The notes beneath the pieces were generated by a model, which saw only the letters and a list, made by a program, of their open reading frames with translations, made no database searches and was not told the DNA's origin. From contig ONOQ01000006.1 in NCBI GenBank assembly GCA_900319485.1, forward strand, positions 1 through 64,000: a stretch of 64,000 nucleotides of DNA. Reading direction: 5' to 3'. The DNA is from an uncultured Bacteroidales bacterium (GTDB taxonomy: Bacteria; Bacteroidota; Bacteroidia; Bacteroidales; UBA932). Position 1 is the stretch's first letter. Every line of letters starts with the position of its first letter. Made by a program: the position numbers and the translations under genes. Shown in pieces: positions 17,342-26,793 of this stretch.

Positions 17342-18997
17342 CTACCTTCCGCCGCCGCCGAAACCGCCGCCGGAGAAGCCGCCACCGCCACCGAAGGAGG
17401 CGTGGCCGCCGGTGCCGTTGATGTTGCCGGCCTTGGCTATGGCGTTCCCGAAGGAGCGGGTGCTCATATTATTGGTCCAGAGAACCATATAGGTGAAGTG
17501 GTCGGAGTCCATTCCGGTGCTGCGGGCAACCTCCTCATAGACGGAAGGATACAGTTTCTTGAACTGCTTTGCCACTTTCTCCGCAATTCCAAACAGTTGC
17601 GCGAACACCAGGTAATCCTTCCACAGGCTTACCTCATTGGAAGCCCTTTCTCCGCTTAAGGTGAAATCCTTCAGGAAGTTACGAAACTCTATGAGATGGC
17701 AGGCCTGCTGCTGGCCTTCCGTGGTGCAGGTGCCTTCAGACAGGAAGTACCCCTTGTTACGGAACCAGGTTTTGCCGCGTGCTATGGCGCGTTCCGGCCA
17801 GGCGGTCATCTTCTTGTAGTTCTTGGTAGACCACTTCTCGAACTCGTTCTTCTCCAGGATCCTGTTGTCTCCGGCGGCGCTGAGGGCCCACTGGAAGAGG
17901 TCTTCCTCTACGTCGTCCATACTGGCGGTATCGGCTTCAAAGACAAGATTCACGCGTTTGTCGGACTTGGGATCCGGCTGCACCTTCAGTTTCCCGTCCA
18001 TTATCCAGTGGAGGAAAAACGCCCCTATGATGTTCTGGGCGGGGGTGTTGCTGCCAAAGCGCGCGCCCTTTGTGAGCGCGTACTCTGCCGCAAAGAGGTT
18101 GCCGTCCAGGGGGATATCCCTGTACCATCCGTCAATCTTGGTGCGTCCGAAGATGGACTTTTTCCACTTGTATCCAAGGGCCGATGCAATTGCAACGTAG
18201 ATGACAAGGAAGATTCCGCCGATGAAAAGAAGGGCAAAACCTATGAGGAACCACTTCTCCGCGGGGTCATCCTCTCCGTAGGAACTGTCTTCCAGGGCTT
18301 TGTCGATGAAATCCTGCACCTGCCCACCCTTGGTTACAGTGGGCTGGAAAATGCCCTTTTCAAACTTCACCAGGGTGATGAGTTTGGAGTTGTAGTCCAT
18401 TGACTCGGAGGTCTCAGCCACAACCTTTCCGCCCTTCACGTTGATGTCTCCGTAAAAGCCGAAAGCCCATACGCGGGTGTTGTCGTAGGTCCACTGAGGG
18501 CAGTCAAAAGCGGGGGCCACAGTAACCCTGGCGTGTTCCGGGGCATCCGGCATACCGGGGTTAACGAACATGAAGTTGAAGGCATCGGCATCATCATAAG
18601 CCTGCACCAGGCCGGTGAGGACGAAGGTGACCTCCCAGTTGTGGGCGCCTGGTTCTCCGAGGCCCCAGCACAGTTCAACGCCGTCACGCTTGCGGACAAT
18701 GCCGCACTTGCCGGTTTTCCAACTGCGGGAGCGGTCTACATCCCACTTGTCTCCAAGGCTTTGCATAGGGACGCCGTTATCCGTTACGCTGAGGGAGCCG
18801 ATGGTCATAGGGCCAAGGTTCTGGACGGGAATGTACCACTCCGTGTTCTCCGAGTCCACCTTCATGGTCCATCTCTGGGTAACGACGGCGCTGCCGTCCT
18901 TGTTGACGGCAACGTTTATGTCCAGATCCTTAACATCGTGGGCAAACGCCGCAGCGCAGAACGCCGCGGCGGCAACAAGTGCAAAAAGCCTTTTCAT
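17342..18997 (-). CDS. DUF2207 family membrane protein with Gly-rich tail
   Basis: Function unknown. Cleavable signal peptide (MKRLFALVAAAAFCAAAFA), then an extracytoplasmic beta-rich DUF2207 region to ~residue 230. One strong membrane segment (about 243-268, FLIGFALLFIGGIFLVIYVAIA) leads to a ~270-residue cytoplasmic part and a terminal Gly/Ser/Phe-rich stretch (GGGGGFSGGGFGGGGR) typical of the family. The gene lies directly downstream of lemA with adjacent stop and start codons. This LemA-DUF2207 pairing is common in bacteria and suggests a joint envelope role. Confidence 0.82.
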   Translation of the reverse strand: MKRLFALVAAAAFCAAAFAHDVKDLDINVAVNKDGSAVVTQRWTMKVDSENTEWYIPVQNLGPMTIGSLSVTDNGVPMQSLGDKWDVDRSRSWKTGKCGIVRKRDGVELCWGLGEPGAHNWEVTFVLTGLVQAYDDADAFNFMFVNPGMPDAPEHARVTVAPAFDCPQWTYDNTRVWAFGFYGDINVKGGKVVAETSESMDYNSKLITLVKFEKGIFQPTVTKGGQVQDFIDKALEDSSYGEDDPAEKWFLIGFALLFIGGIFLVIYVAIASALGYKWKKSIFGRTKIDGWYRDIPLDGNLFAAEYALTKGARFGSNTPAQNIIGAFFLHWIMDGKLKVQPDPKSDKRVNLVFEADTASMDDVEEDLFQWALSAAGDNRILEKNEFEKWSTKNYKKMTAWPERAIARGKTWFRNKGYFLSEGTCTTEGQQQACHLIEFRNFLKDFTLSGERASNEVSLWKDYLVFAQLFGIAEKVAKQFKKLYPSVYEEVARSTGMDSDHFTYMVLWTNNMSTRSFGNAIAKAGNINGTGGHASFGGGGGFSGGGFGGGGR

Positions 18998-19543
18998 CTA
19001 GATTTCCGGGTAATCTTTCTTGGAAACGTCGTCGGCAAGGTAATCACGCTTTGCGAAGCCCAGGATGCCGGCCACCAGGGAGGTGGGGAATACGCGGACC
19101 TGCTGGTTGAAGCGGGTTACTGTGTCGTTGAAGGTCATACGGGACAGGCGGACGTTCTCCTCATAGTCCTTGATATCCTTCATGGTCTGCTGATAGTTGG
19201 CGCTGGCCTTGAGGTCCGGATAGGCCTCTGCCACTGCGATGAGTTTTGCTCCTATTGCAGCAAGGGCTTCCTCGTTGGCGTTTATATCGGCCGCGGTGGG
19301 ATTGGGAGAAGAGACGATCTTGCGTTCCTTCACTATCTTCTCAAGGGTATCGGCCTCATAGGAAGCGTATTCCCTGGTGAGTTTGATGAGGGCCTTGAGG
19401 GCATCGAAACGGCTGATTTGCTGGACGTTGATCTGCTTGAGGGCATTGTTGCAAAGTTCGTCACTTTTGACAAGGCGGTTCTGAACGCCGATAATCCAGA
19501 CAACAAGGACTGCCAGGATGGCAAGGATGATAGCTAAAGTCAT
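18998..19543 (-). CDS. lemA: LemA family protein
   Basis: A small membrane-anchored helical protein of unknown role. I use the ATG ending at 19543, which begins MTLAIILAILAVLVVWIIG, an N-terminal membrane helix followed by the LemA coiled-coil region (NRLVKSDELCNNALKQI). A longer reading frame exists upstream but would run through the divergent promoter region. 181 aa matches the family (about 185). It is translationally next to the DUF2207 gene. Presumed to face the periplasm with its helical bundle, as inferred for other LemA proteins. Confidence 0.88.
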   Translation of the reverse strand: MTLAIILAILAVLVVWIIGVQNRLVKSDELCNNALKQINVQQISRFDALKALIKLTREYASYEADTLEKIVKERKIVSSPNPTAADINANEEALAAIGAKLIAVAEAYPDLKASANYQQTMKDIKDYEENVRLSRMTFNDTVTRFNQQVRVFPTSLVAGILGFAKRDYLADDVSKKDYPEI

Positions 19544-19619
19544 AGTACTGTTGAGTTTTATTATGCGAATATACAAATTTTGCATAAATTTGCGAATAGA
19601 ACAAACGTTTATTACGCAT
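19544..19619. promoter_or_regulatory. divergent promoter region lemA / DUF975
   Basis: TAAATTTG at 19585-19592 on the plus strand is a good -7 box for the DUF975 gene, with the start codon 28 bases on. On the minus strand TATATTCG (19566-19573) may be a variant -7 box for lemA; the same word lies in front of the LytTR gene at 53017. The -33 boxes are weak. Confidence 0.45.
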
Positions 19620-20357
19620 ATGAAAACCAATCAGGAATTCAAGAATGCCGCACTTGATGCACTACGCGGCAACTGGGCAAAAGCCGTTGTGGCAACCCTC
19701 ATCTATGTGCTCATCCTTTCATTCATAACAGGCCCTACGGTTTACAGCACCACACAGGTCCAAAAACAACTGACGGACCTTGCCGCCACTTCCCCCACCG
19801 GATATCAGGCAGCAGCCCTCATTACATCCCCTGAATTCATAGCCCTCCAGAAAACTGCCAGCCGCACCAGCGGAATCTCCACCCTCCTGCAGTTCCTCCT
19901 GGTCCTGCCCCTTTCCCTTGGCTTCCTCAATGCGTTCCGTAAACTGCTTGTGGCGGGAGACACTGAGATTCTTTCAAATACTTTCCGCATCGGTTTCGGC
20001 AACTACTGGCACAAGGTGTGGGGCATGCTCCTTATGCACATAATGATTTTCCTGTGGACCCTCCTTCTCATAATTCCCGGAATCATCAAGTGGTTCTCAT
20101 ATGCCATGACCCCCTTCATCCTTGAGGAGAATCCGGAACTGGGTGCATCAGACGCCATCCATCGCAGCCGTATGATGATGCGCGGCCATAAGTTCGACCT
20201 TTTCTATCTGTACCTTAGTTTTATCGGCTGGTTCATCCTGTGCATCTTCACCGCCGGCATCGGTTTCCTGTGGCTTGGTCCTTACGTGGACACCGCCCTC
20301 GCCGCCTTCTATGAGGAGGTAAAGGCCGATTACGCCCTCAACGGCGGCCTGGACTAG
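19620..20357 (+). CDS. DUF975 family integral membrane protein
   Basis: Function unknown. The start is ATG 19620, giving the family opening MKTNQEFKNAALDALRGNWAKA; upstream in-frame codons overlap the lemA promoter. About five hydrophobic segments are visible, including VVATLIYVLILSFI near residue 20 and LLMHIMIFLWTLLLIIPGIIK, the latter with the PGIIKWFSYAMTPFIL motif of DUF975/YciC-like proteins. 245 aa is typical. It is divergent from lemA and followed after 5 bases by repeat copy 4, which may terminate it. Confidence 0.82.
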   Translation: MKTNQEFKNAALDALRGNWAKAVVATLIYVLILSFITGPTVYSTTQVQKQLTDLAATSPTGYQAAALITSPEFIALQKTASRTSGISTLLQFLLVLPLSLGFLNAFRKLLVAGDTEILSNTFRIGFGNYWHKVWGMLLMHIMIFLWTLLLIIPGIIKWFSYAMTPFILEENPELGASDAIHRSRMMMRGHKFDLFYLYLSFIGWFILCIFTAGIGFLWLGPYVDTALAAFYEEVKADYALNGGLD

Positions 20358-20362
20358 CCTTC

Positions 20363-20497
20363 TGCCGTATTGACGGCTAAAACGCGTATAAGGCCGATTC
20401 CGGAGCCAACACGGCAAGGAAATCGGCCTTTTTCCGTGAAATCGCTGCCGTGTTGACGCAAAAACGCCGCTACAGGCAATCTGAGTGTCAACACGGC
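20363..20497 (-). repeat. REP/BIME-like double-hairpin repeat, copy 4 (inverted)
   Basis: Same family, opposite orientation, of subtype copy 3. One arm carries a change (TGCCGTATTGAC instead of TGCCGTGTTGAC). It fills the gap between the DUF975 stop and the promoter of tRNA-Pro, ending 3 bases before the -33 box. Confidence 0.9.
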
Positions 20498-20499
20498 CA

Positions 20500-20531
20500 T
20501 TTGGAAAAACCGCCAAAAAAGCGTATCTTTG
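20500..20531 (+). promoter_or_regulatory. promoter of tRNA-Pro / xyl operon
   Basis: TTTG at 20500-20503, a 20-base spacer and TATCTTTG at 20524-20531 match the Bacteroidetes vegetative promoter exactly. The mature tRNA starts 10 bases downstream. Confidence 0.82.
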
Positions 20532-20540
20532 TATACTATT

Positions 20541-20614
20541 CGGGGTGTGGCGCAGTTGGCTAGCGCATCTGGTTTGGGACCAGAGGGTCGTGTGTTCGAG
20601 TCACATCACCCCGA
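20541..20614 (+). tRNA. tRNA-Pro (anticodon TGG)
   Basis: 74 bases fold as a cloverleaf. Acceptor CGGGGTG pairs with CACCCCG plus discriminator A. The anticodon stem CTGGT/ACCAG encloses TTTGGGA with anticodon TGG. The T stem GTGTG/CACAT encloses TTCGAGT. CCA is not encoded. The xylB start codon lies only 3 bases beyond the 3' end. Confidence 0.95.
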
Positions 20615-20617
20615 CGT

Positions 20618-22099
20618 ATGTTTCTACTAGGTTATGATATCGGCAGCTCTTCTGTCAAGGCGTCGCTGGTAGACGCTCAGACGGGGAAGTGCGTTGCCGC
20701 CGCCTTCTATCCTGAAAAGGAAGCCCCCATCATTTCAAAACAGCCCGGCTGGGCGGAACAGGACCCCGCAATGTGGCTTGGGAACCTGAAACTTGCTACG
20801 GCCGATGTCCTCCATCAACTTAAGGAGGCCGGAGAAAGCGCCAGTGACGTGAAGGCTATCGGCATATCCTATCAGATGCACGGGCTTGTGTGCGTGGACA
20901 AGGATATGAATGTCCTGAGGCCCTCAATCATCTGGTGCGATTCCCGCGCCGTTCCTTATGGAAACGCCGCTGCAGAGGCCCTGGGGCAGGATTTCTGCCT
21001 GGAGCATCTTCTCAATTCTCCCGGCAATTTCACGGCGGCTAAACTGGCCTGGGTAAAGGAGAACGAGCCATCCTTGTATGAGCGTATCTGGAAGATTATG
21101 CTTCCCGGAGACTATATTGCAATGCGTCTAACAGGGAGCGTCTGCACTACGGTGAGCGGTCTTTCAGAAGGCATCTTCTGGGATTTCCGCCAGAATTCCC
21201 CCTCAAGGGAACTGCTTGATTACTTTGGCTTCGATGATACCATCCTTCCCCAGATAAGGCCAACATTCGGCATACAGGGTTACCTTACCGCAGAGGCCGC
21301 AAAGGCCCTTGGGCTCAAGGAAGGCATCCCGGTCACTTACCGTGCCGGAGACCAGCCCAACAACGCCCTCAGCCTCAATGTCTTCAATCCCGGGGAGATT
21401 GCCTCCACGGCAGGCACTTCCGGCGTGGTGTACGGCGTGATAGGGGAGGTGAACTATGATCCCCAGTCCCGCGTGAATACGTTTGCGCACGTCAACCACA
21501 GCTTTAAGGATCCCCGTCTTGGCGTTCTCCTCTGCATCAACGGCACCGGCATCCTCAACTCCTGGATGCGCCGTAACGTTGCCCCGGAGGGGCTCTCCTA
21601 TGTCCAGATGAATGAACTGGCATCCAAGGCGCCTATCGGCAGTGAAGGCGTGTCCATCCTTCCTTTCGGAAACGGCGCGGAGAGGATGCTCTGCAATAGG
21701 GAAACCGGCTGCAGCGTACATGGGGTTTCTTTCAACCGTCACGGCAGGGAACACCTCCTGAGGGCCGCACAGGAAGGCATAGTTTTCTCCTTCCAGTACG
21801 GAATTGAAATAATGCAGGAGATGGGCCTGAAGGTAGACAAGATCCACGCCGGCCTTGCCAATATGTTCCAGAGCGCCATCTTCAGGGACACCCTTGCGGG
21901 CGTTTCCGGAGCAACCATAGAACTTTACAACACGGACGGCTCCGTGGGCGCCGCAAAGGGCGCGGGAATAGGTGCGGGCATCTATAAGAACAGCCGCGAA
22001 GCCTTCTCCACCCTTGAGAGGCTTGCCGTAATCATGCCTCAGAATGAGGCCCTCTACAGGGAAGCCTATGAGCGATGGAAATCACATTTAACACTATAA
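20618..22099 (+). CDS. xylB: xylulokinase (FGGY family)
   Basis: ATP-dependent phosphorylation of D-xylulose to xylulose 5-phosphate in the cytoplasm. It opens with the FGGY phosphate motif ([17 protein letters not shown]). The substrate segment QMHGLVCVD contains the MHG typical of xylulokinases, and the second-domain ATP motif AGTSGVVYG is present. 493 aa is family length. ATG 20618 is the only start giving the canonical N-terminus, yet it lies 3 bases after tRNA-Pro, so no leader or ribosome site exists outside the tRNA itself. It is followed by xylA, xylE and transketolase, which confirms the role. Confidence 0.93.
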   Translation: MFLLGYDIGSSSVKASLVDAQTGKCVAAAFYPEKEAPIISKQPGWAEQDPAMWLGNLKLATADVLHQLKEAGESASDVKAIGISYQMHGLVCVDKDMNVLRPSIIWCDSRAVPYGNAAAEALGQDFCLEHLLNSPGNFTAAKLAWVKENEPSLYERIWKIMLPGDYIAMRLTGSVCTTVSGLSEGIFWDFRQNSPSRELLDYFGFDDTILPQIRPTFGIQGYLTAEAAKALGLKEGIPVTYRAGDQPNNALSLNVFNPGEIASTAGTSGVVYGVIGEVNYDPQSRVNTFAHVNHSFKDPRLGVLLCINGTGILNSWMRRNVAPEGLSYVQMNELASKAPIGSEGVSILPFGNGAERMLCNRETGCSVHGVSFNRHGREHLLRAAQEGIVFSFQYGIEIMQEMGLKVDKIHAGLANMFQSAIFRDTLAGVSGATIELYNTDGSVGAAKGAGIGAGIYKNSREAFSTLERLAVIMPQNEALYREAYERWKSHLTL

Positions 22100-22104
22100 C
22101 AAAA

Positions 22105-23421
22105 ATGGCAAAAGAATATTTTCCCGGAATAGGAAAAATCCAGTTTGAAGGACCGGAGAGCGTAAATCCCCTTGCTTTCCATTATTATGAGCCCAACCGC
22201 ATGGTGATGGGTAAACCCATGAAGGAATGGCTTAAATTTGCGCTTGCCTGGTGGCATTCCCTTGGCCAGGCTTCCGGAGATCCCTTCGGCGGTCAGACCC
22301 GCTCCTATGAGTGGGACAAGGGTGAATGCCCTTACTGCCGCGCCAAGGCAAAGGCCGATGCCGGCTTTGAACTGATGCAGAAACTGGGAATAGAGTATTT
22401 CTGTTTCCACGACATAGACCTTGTAGAGGACTGCGACGATATTGCAGAGTATGAGGCCCGTATGAAGGACATCACGGACTACCTCCTTGAGAAGATGAAG
22501 GAAACCGGCATCAAGAACCTCTGGGGCACCGCAAATGTCTTTGGACACAAGCGCTATATGAACGGCGCCGCCACCAACCCCCAGTTTGACGTTGTTGCCC
22601 GCGCCGCCGTCCAGATAAAGAACGCCATAGACGCCACCATCAAGCTTGCAGGTACAAATTACGTGTTCTGGGGTGGCCGTGAGGGCTACTACACCCTCCT
22701 CAACACCCAGATGCAGCGTGAGAAGGACCACCTTGCAAAGATGCTTTCGGCAGCCCGCGACTATGCCCGTAAGAACGGCTTCAAAGGCACCTTCCTCATT
22801 GAGCCCAAGCCTATGGAGCCCACCAAGCACCAGTACGACGTAGACACGGAGACCGTTATCGGCTTCCTCCGCGCAAACGGCCTTGAGAAGGACTTCAAGG
22901 TGAATATAGAGGTGAACCACGCAACCCTTGCCGGCCACACTTTTGAGCACGAACTTACGGTTGCCGTAGACAACGGCTTCCTTGGCAGCGTTGACGCCAA
23001 CCGCGGAGACGCCCAGAACGGCTGGGACACTGACCAGTTCCCCATCGACGACCTTGAACTCACTCAGGCTATGATGCAGATCATCCGTAACGGAGGTCTC
23101 CATAACGGCGGCTTCAACTTTGACGCAAAACTCCGCCGCTCCTCCACGGACCCCGAGGATATCTTCATTGCCCACGTGAGCGCTATGGATACAATCGCCC
23201 ACGCCCTCCTCAACGCTGCGGCAGTGCTTGAAAAGAGCCCCATCCCCGCAATGGTGAAGGAGCGCTACGCAAGTTTTGACTCTGGTCTTGGAAAGAAGTT
23301 CGAGGAAGGAAAGGCCACTCTTGAGGACCTTTACAACTACGCAAAGGATAACGGAGAACCCGTTGCCGCATCCGGCAAACAGGAACTCTATGAGACCCTC
23401 CTTGCCATCTACTCCAAATGA
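22105..23421 (+). CDS. xylA: xylose isomerase
   Basis: Converts D-xylose to D-xylulose with two divalent metal ions. I use ATG 22105 ([19 protein letters not shown]), which matches Bacteroides XylA, rather than an in-frame ATG 30 bases upstream inside xylB. Signature segments seen are [28 protein letters not shown] and DANRGD, covering the active-site His/Asp pair and the metal-binding Glu and Asp residues. 438 aa matches B. thetaiotaomicron XylA. The stop overlaps the xylE start (ATGA). Confidence 0.95.
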   Translation: MAKEYFPGIGKIQFEGPESVNPLAFHYYEPNRMVMGKPMKEWLKFALAWWHSLGQASGDPFGGQTRSYEWDKGECPYCRAKAKADAGFELMQKLGIEYFCFHDIDLVEDCDDIAEYEARMKDITDYLLEKMKETGIKNLWGTANVFGHKRYMNGAATNPQFDVVARAAVQIKNAIDATIKLAGTNYVFWGGREGYYTLLNTQMQREKDHLAKMLSAARDYARKNGFKGTFLIEPKPMEPTKHQYDVDTETVIGFLRANGLEKDFKVNIEVNHATLAGHTFEHELTVAVDNGFLGSVDANRGDAQNGWDTDQFPIDDLELTQAMMQIIRNGGLHNGGFNFDAKLRRSSTDPEDIFIAHVSAMDTIAHALLNAAAVLEKSPIPAMVKERYASFDSGLGKKFEEGKATLEDLYNYAKDNGEPVAASGKQELYETLLAIYSK

Positions 23422-24842
23422 GCGGCTACAGACAGAAGGGCAGTTATGCCTACCTCATCGCCATCGTCCTGGTGGCGGTCATCGGCGGCCTCCTCTTCGG
23501 ATATGACACGGCCGTAATTTCCGGCGCAGAGAAGGGCCTGCAGGCGTTTTTCCGCGGCGCGTCTGATTTTGACTACACGGACGCCCTCCACGGATTCACA
23601 ACTTCAAGCGCCCTTATCGGCTGTATTATCGGCGCTATTATTTCAGGCCGATTGGCACTCTACCTTGGCCGAAAGAAAACCCTCTTCGTGGCCGGCATCC
23701 TTTTCCTCCTGAGCGCCCTGGGCTCGTACAACCCGGAGTTTCTCTTCTTTGAGAAGGGAGTTGCCTGCAGGGGGCTTCTGGCGGCATTCAACGGCTACCG
23801 CATCCTTGGCGGCATAGGCGTGGGACTGGCATCGGCCCTGTGCCCTATGTACATTGCAGAGGTTGCGCCGGCGTCAAAGAGGGGCAGGCTCGTGTCCTGG
23901 AACCAGTTTGCCATCATTTTCGGCCAACTGGTGGTGTATTTTGTGAACTTCCTCATCATCCGCTCCCACGCCTCTGACCCCAACGTTGTGGCGTGGACCA
24001 ATGCCATCGGCTGGAGGGTGATGTTCGTTTCCGAGGCAGTTCCCGCCGGGCTTTTCTCCCTCCTTATCCTGCTGGTTCCGGAAACGCCGCGTTACCTTGC
24101 CATCCACGGGCAGGAGGAGAAGGCGCTCACCGTGCTTTCCAACATTAACGGTGAAGCCCGCGCCAGGGAAATCCTTGCAAATATCAAGTCCACGGTGAAC
24201 GCAGAGGCCAAGCGCAAACACGACAAACTCTTTGCATTTGGCTTCCTGGTAGTGTTCATCGGATGTATGCTGTCCGTGTTCCAGCAGATTATCGGCATAA
24301 ATGCAGTGCTGTATTTTGCGCCGCGTATCTTTGAATCAATGGGAATGGGAGACCCTATGTTCCAGACGGTCCTGATGGGAATTATCAACATTACCTTCAC
24401 CCTGGTGGCGGTATTTACCGTAGAGAAACTGGGCCGTAAACCCCTCCTTATAACGGGTTCGCTGGGTATGGCCGTGGGCGCGTTCGGCGTTGCCCTCAGC
24501 AATGTCCTCACCCTGCCGGCGCTGGTGCCGGTTGTGAGCATTATGCTTTACAGCGCCTGCTTTATGTTCAGTTGGGGGCCCATCTGCTGGGTTTACATAG
24601 CGGAACTCTTCCCCAACACCATCCGCAGCCGCGCTACCGCAGCCGCAGTGGCGTTCCAGTGGGTGTTCAACTTCATCGTGTCCAGTACTTTTGTGCCGAT
24701 GTACACCCGCAGCCCCTTCTTCGCCTATGCGCTTTACGGGGTAATCTGCCTCATTGCGGCCGTCTTTGTATGGCGCCTTGTCCCTGAGACCAAGGGCAAG
24801 ACCCTTGAAGAAATGACCAAATTCTGGAGAGAACATAAATAA
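23418..24842 (+). CDS. xylE: D-xylose:H+ symporter (MFS sugar porter)
   Basis: Inner-membrane sugar uptake. Twelve hydrophobic segments and both sugar-porter signatures are seen: [14 protein letters not shown] in helix 1 and the PETPRYL / [12 protein letters not shown] motifs at the centre and C-terminus; GRKKTL and GRKPLL are the repeated cytoplasmic loops. The [12 protein letters not shown] segment in helix 7 is characteristic of XylE/GLUT proteins. 474 aa. It overlaps xylA by 4 bases, so the two are probably translationally coupled. Xylose specificity rests on the operon context. Confidence 0.9.
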   Translation: MSGYRQKGSYAYLIAIVLVAVIGGLLFGYDTAVISGAEKGLQAFFRGASDFDYTDALHGFTTSSALIGCIIGAIISGRLALYLGRKKTLFVAGILFLLSALGSYNPEFLFFEKGVACRGLLAAFNGYRILGGIGVGLASALCPMYIAEVAPASKRGRLVSWNQFAIIFGQLVVYFVNFLIIRSHASDPNVVAWTNAIGWRVMFVSEAVPAGLFSLLILLVPETPRYLAIHGQEEKALTVLSNINGEARAREILANIKSTVNAEAKRKHDKLFAFGFLVVFIGCMLSVFQQIIGINAVLYFAPRIFESMGMGDPMFQTVLMGIINITFTLVAVFTVEKLGRKPLLITGSLGMAVGAFGVALSNVLTLPALVPVVSIMLYSACFMFSWGPICWVYIAELFPNTIRSRATAAAVAFQWVFNFIVSSTFVPMYTRSPFFAYALYGVICLIAAVFVWRLVPETKGKTLEEMTKFWREHK

Positions 24843-24852
24843 TCATAGATAT

Positions 24853-25704
24853 ATGGCTAAAACTAAAGAAGAGCTTAAAACCATTGCAACGCAGGTGCGC
24901 AGGGATATCCTGCGTATGGTGTGCCTTGCAAAATCCGGTCATCCGGGCGGATCGATGTCATCCACAGACATCCTTACGGCCCTGTATTTCAATGAGATGA
25001 AGCATGATCCGGCAAAGTGGACCCGCGACGGAAAAGGCCAGGACATGTTCATCCTCAGCGCCGGTCACATGACTCCGGTTTACTATTCCGTCCTGTCACG
25101 CTCGGGCTATTTCCCGGTGAGTGAACTTGCCACTTTCCGCCAGATGGGAACCCGCCTTCAGGGCCACCCCTCAGTGCGCAAGAACCTTCCCGGCGTGTTC
25201 CAGGCATCCGGTTCCCTGGGCCAGGGCCTCAGCGCTGCAGCCGGCCTTGCACTTGGCAAAAAACTGGACAAGGAAGACAATTATGTCTTCTGCCTCTGCG
25301 GAGACGGCGAGTCAGAGGAAGGCCAGATCTGGGAAGCCGGAATGTTTGCGGTTTTCCACAAGCTGGACAACCTCATTGCAATGACCGACTGGAACGGAAA
25401 GCAGATTGACGGACCCACGGAAGAGGTATCCGGCATCGGAGACCTTGCCTCAAAGTGGGAGTCCTGGGGATGGAGAGTAATTGTGGCCGATGCCCACGAC
25501 TTCGACGCCATCGAAAAAGCCTTCGAACTTGCCAAGGCCGGCAAAGGCGGCGGCGTTCCCACAATGATCCTGTGGAAGAGCGAGATGGGCCACGGCGTAG
25601 ACTTTATGGCCGGCACCCACAAGTGGCATGGCTCAGTTCCCAAGCCGGAGCAGCTTGAGGATGCCCTTAAACAGTTAGGTGAAACCCCTCTAGGAGATTT
25701 TTAA
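24853..25704 (+). CDS. transketolase, N-terminal (TPP-binding) subunit
   Basis: With the next gene it forms a two-chain transketolase of the non-oxidative pentose phosphate pathway. It carries KSGHPGGSMSSTDILTALYF at the start, the TPP/metal motif GDGESEEGQIWEA and the catalytic His segment near HKWHG. 283 aa covers only the pyrophosphate domain. The split form is common in Bacteroidetes, Firmicutes and archaea. Ten bases after xylE and one base before the partner gene, it handles xylulose 5-phosphate made by XylA and XylB. Confidence 0.92.
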   Translation: MAKTKEELKTIATQVRRDILRMVCLAKSGHPGGSMSSTDILTALYFNEMKHDPAKWTRDGKGQDMFILSAGHMTPVYYSVLSRSGYFPVSELATFRQMGTRLQGHPSVRKNLPGVFQASGSLGQGLSAAAGLALGKKLDKEDNYVFCLCGDGESEEGQIWEAGMFAVFHKLDNLIAMTDWNGKQIDGPTEEVSGIGDLASKWESWGWRVIVADAHDFDAIEKAFELAKAGKGGGVPTMILWKSEMGHGVDFMAGTHKWHGSVPKPEQLEDALKQLGETPLGDF

Positions 25705-25705
25705 T

Positions 25706-26656
25706 ATGAAGTACCAAGACTCAGGAAAGAAAGACACCCGCAGCGGATTTGGCGTGGGTCTTCTGAAGGCAGGACAGGCCGATAAGAACGTCGTAGCCCT
25801 CACCGCAGACCTCAAGGGCTCCCTCAAGATGGACGCCTTTGCGGCGGAATTCCCGGAGAGGTTCATCCAGTGCGGCATTGCCGAGGCCAATATGGTTGGC
25901 GTAGCCGCCGGCCTTGCAATCACCGGAAAAGTTCCTTTCATCGGCTCATTCGCAGAGTTTGTTACAGGCCGAGTATATGACCAGATCCGTCAGGAAGTGG
26001 CCTACGGCTGCACAAACGTAAAGATTGCCTCTTCACACGCGGGCATCACCCTTGGAGAAGACGGCGCCACCCACCAGACAATGGAGGACATCGCCCTTAT
26101 GAGAGCCCTTCCCGGAATGGTGGTCCTCAACCCTTGCGACTTCAACCAGACGGTGCAGGCAACCATTGCTGCCGCCAAATACAACGGCCCGGTATACCTC
26201 CGTTTTGGCCGTCCTTCCGTGCCCAACTTCACGCCGGAGGATGAGCCCTTTGTAATCGGCAAGGCAATCGTCCTGAACGAAGGTTCAGACGTTTCCATCT
26301 TTGCCACAGGCCATACCGTATGGGAGGCCCTGCTGGCCGCGGAAGCGCTTGAGGCAGAGGGAATTAAGGCCGATGTCATTGACATAGCCACCATCAAGCC
26401 TCTGGACGAGAAGGCAGTGATTGCCTCCGCCGCAAAGACCGGCGCAGTGGTAGTGGCAGAGGAGCACAACATGGCCGGCGGCCTTGGTGAGGCCATCTCC
26501 GGCGTGCTTGCTTTGAACAGGCCCACTCCTATGGAGTTTGTGAACGGTGCCGATAAATTCGGTCAGTCCGGAACACCTGCCGCGCTGATGGAAGCGTACG
26601 GCATTGACGCCACACATATTGCAGAAGCTGCCAAGAAGGTGCTTAAGCGGAAATAA
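25706..26656 (+). CDS. transketolase, C-terminal (pyrimidine-binding) subunit
   Basis: The second half of the split transketolase: a pyrimidine domain with FIQCGIAEANMVGVAAGLA and the GEDGATHQTMEDIALMRALPG segment, then the C-terminal transketolase domain (DVSIFATGHTVWEALLAAEAL). 316 aa. It is the last gene of the xyl operon. Its stop overlaps, on the other strand, the remnant of a lolD 3' end, which marks an old convergent gene junction. Confidence 0.92.
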   Translation: MKYQDSGKKDTRSGFGVGLLKAGQADKNVVALTADLKGSLKMDAFAAEFPERFIQCGIAEANMVGVAAGLAITGKVPFIGSFAEFVTGRVYDQIRQEVAYGCTNVKIASSHAGITLGEDGATHQTMEDIALMRALPGMVVLNPCDFNQTVQATIAAAKYNGPVYLRFGRPSVPNFTPEDEPFVIGKAIVLNEGSDVSIFATGHTVWEALLAAEALEAEGIKADVIDIATIKPLDEKAVIASAAKTGAVVVAEEHNMAGGLGEAISGVLALNRPTPMEFVNGADKFGQSGTPAALMEAYGIDATHIAEAAKKVLKRK

Positions 26657-26746
26657 TCAAACCGTCCTGCATATTGCAGGTGCGGTCGCGCAGTGAGGCC
26701 AGGCCAGGGTCGTGGGTAACTATGACAATGGTTTGGCCAAATTTGT
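26643..26746 (-). pseudogene. remnant of the 3' end of a lolD-type ABC ATPase gene
   Basis: The minus strand encodes [20 protein letters not shown] and CNMQDGLIISA with a stop, almost identical at DNA level to the 3' end of the intact lolD at 30146-30829. Only the last ~35 codons remain, starting at about 26746, where sequence turns AT-rich. The tail differs at the very end (LIISA against [13 protein letters not shown]). The remnant faces the transketolase gene tail-to-tail. It therefore looks like the original lolD 3' end, left behind when the island 26.75-30.8 kb was inserted or inverted. Confidence 0.82.
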
Positions 26747-26773
26747 TGGTTTCTTTTATTTTATATACCTTTG
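26742..26773 (+). promoter_or_regulatory. promoter of the metalloprotease-like gene
   Basis: TTTG at 26742-26745, 20 bases, TACCTTTG at 26766-26773: an exact Bacteroidetes-type promoter, 20 bases before the start codon. The -33 box sits exactly at the edge of the lolD remnant. Confidence 0.75.
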
Positions 26774-26793
26774 TCTTAATCAAAGCATCGTAT

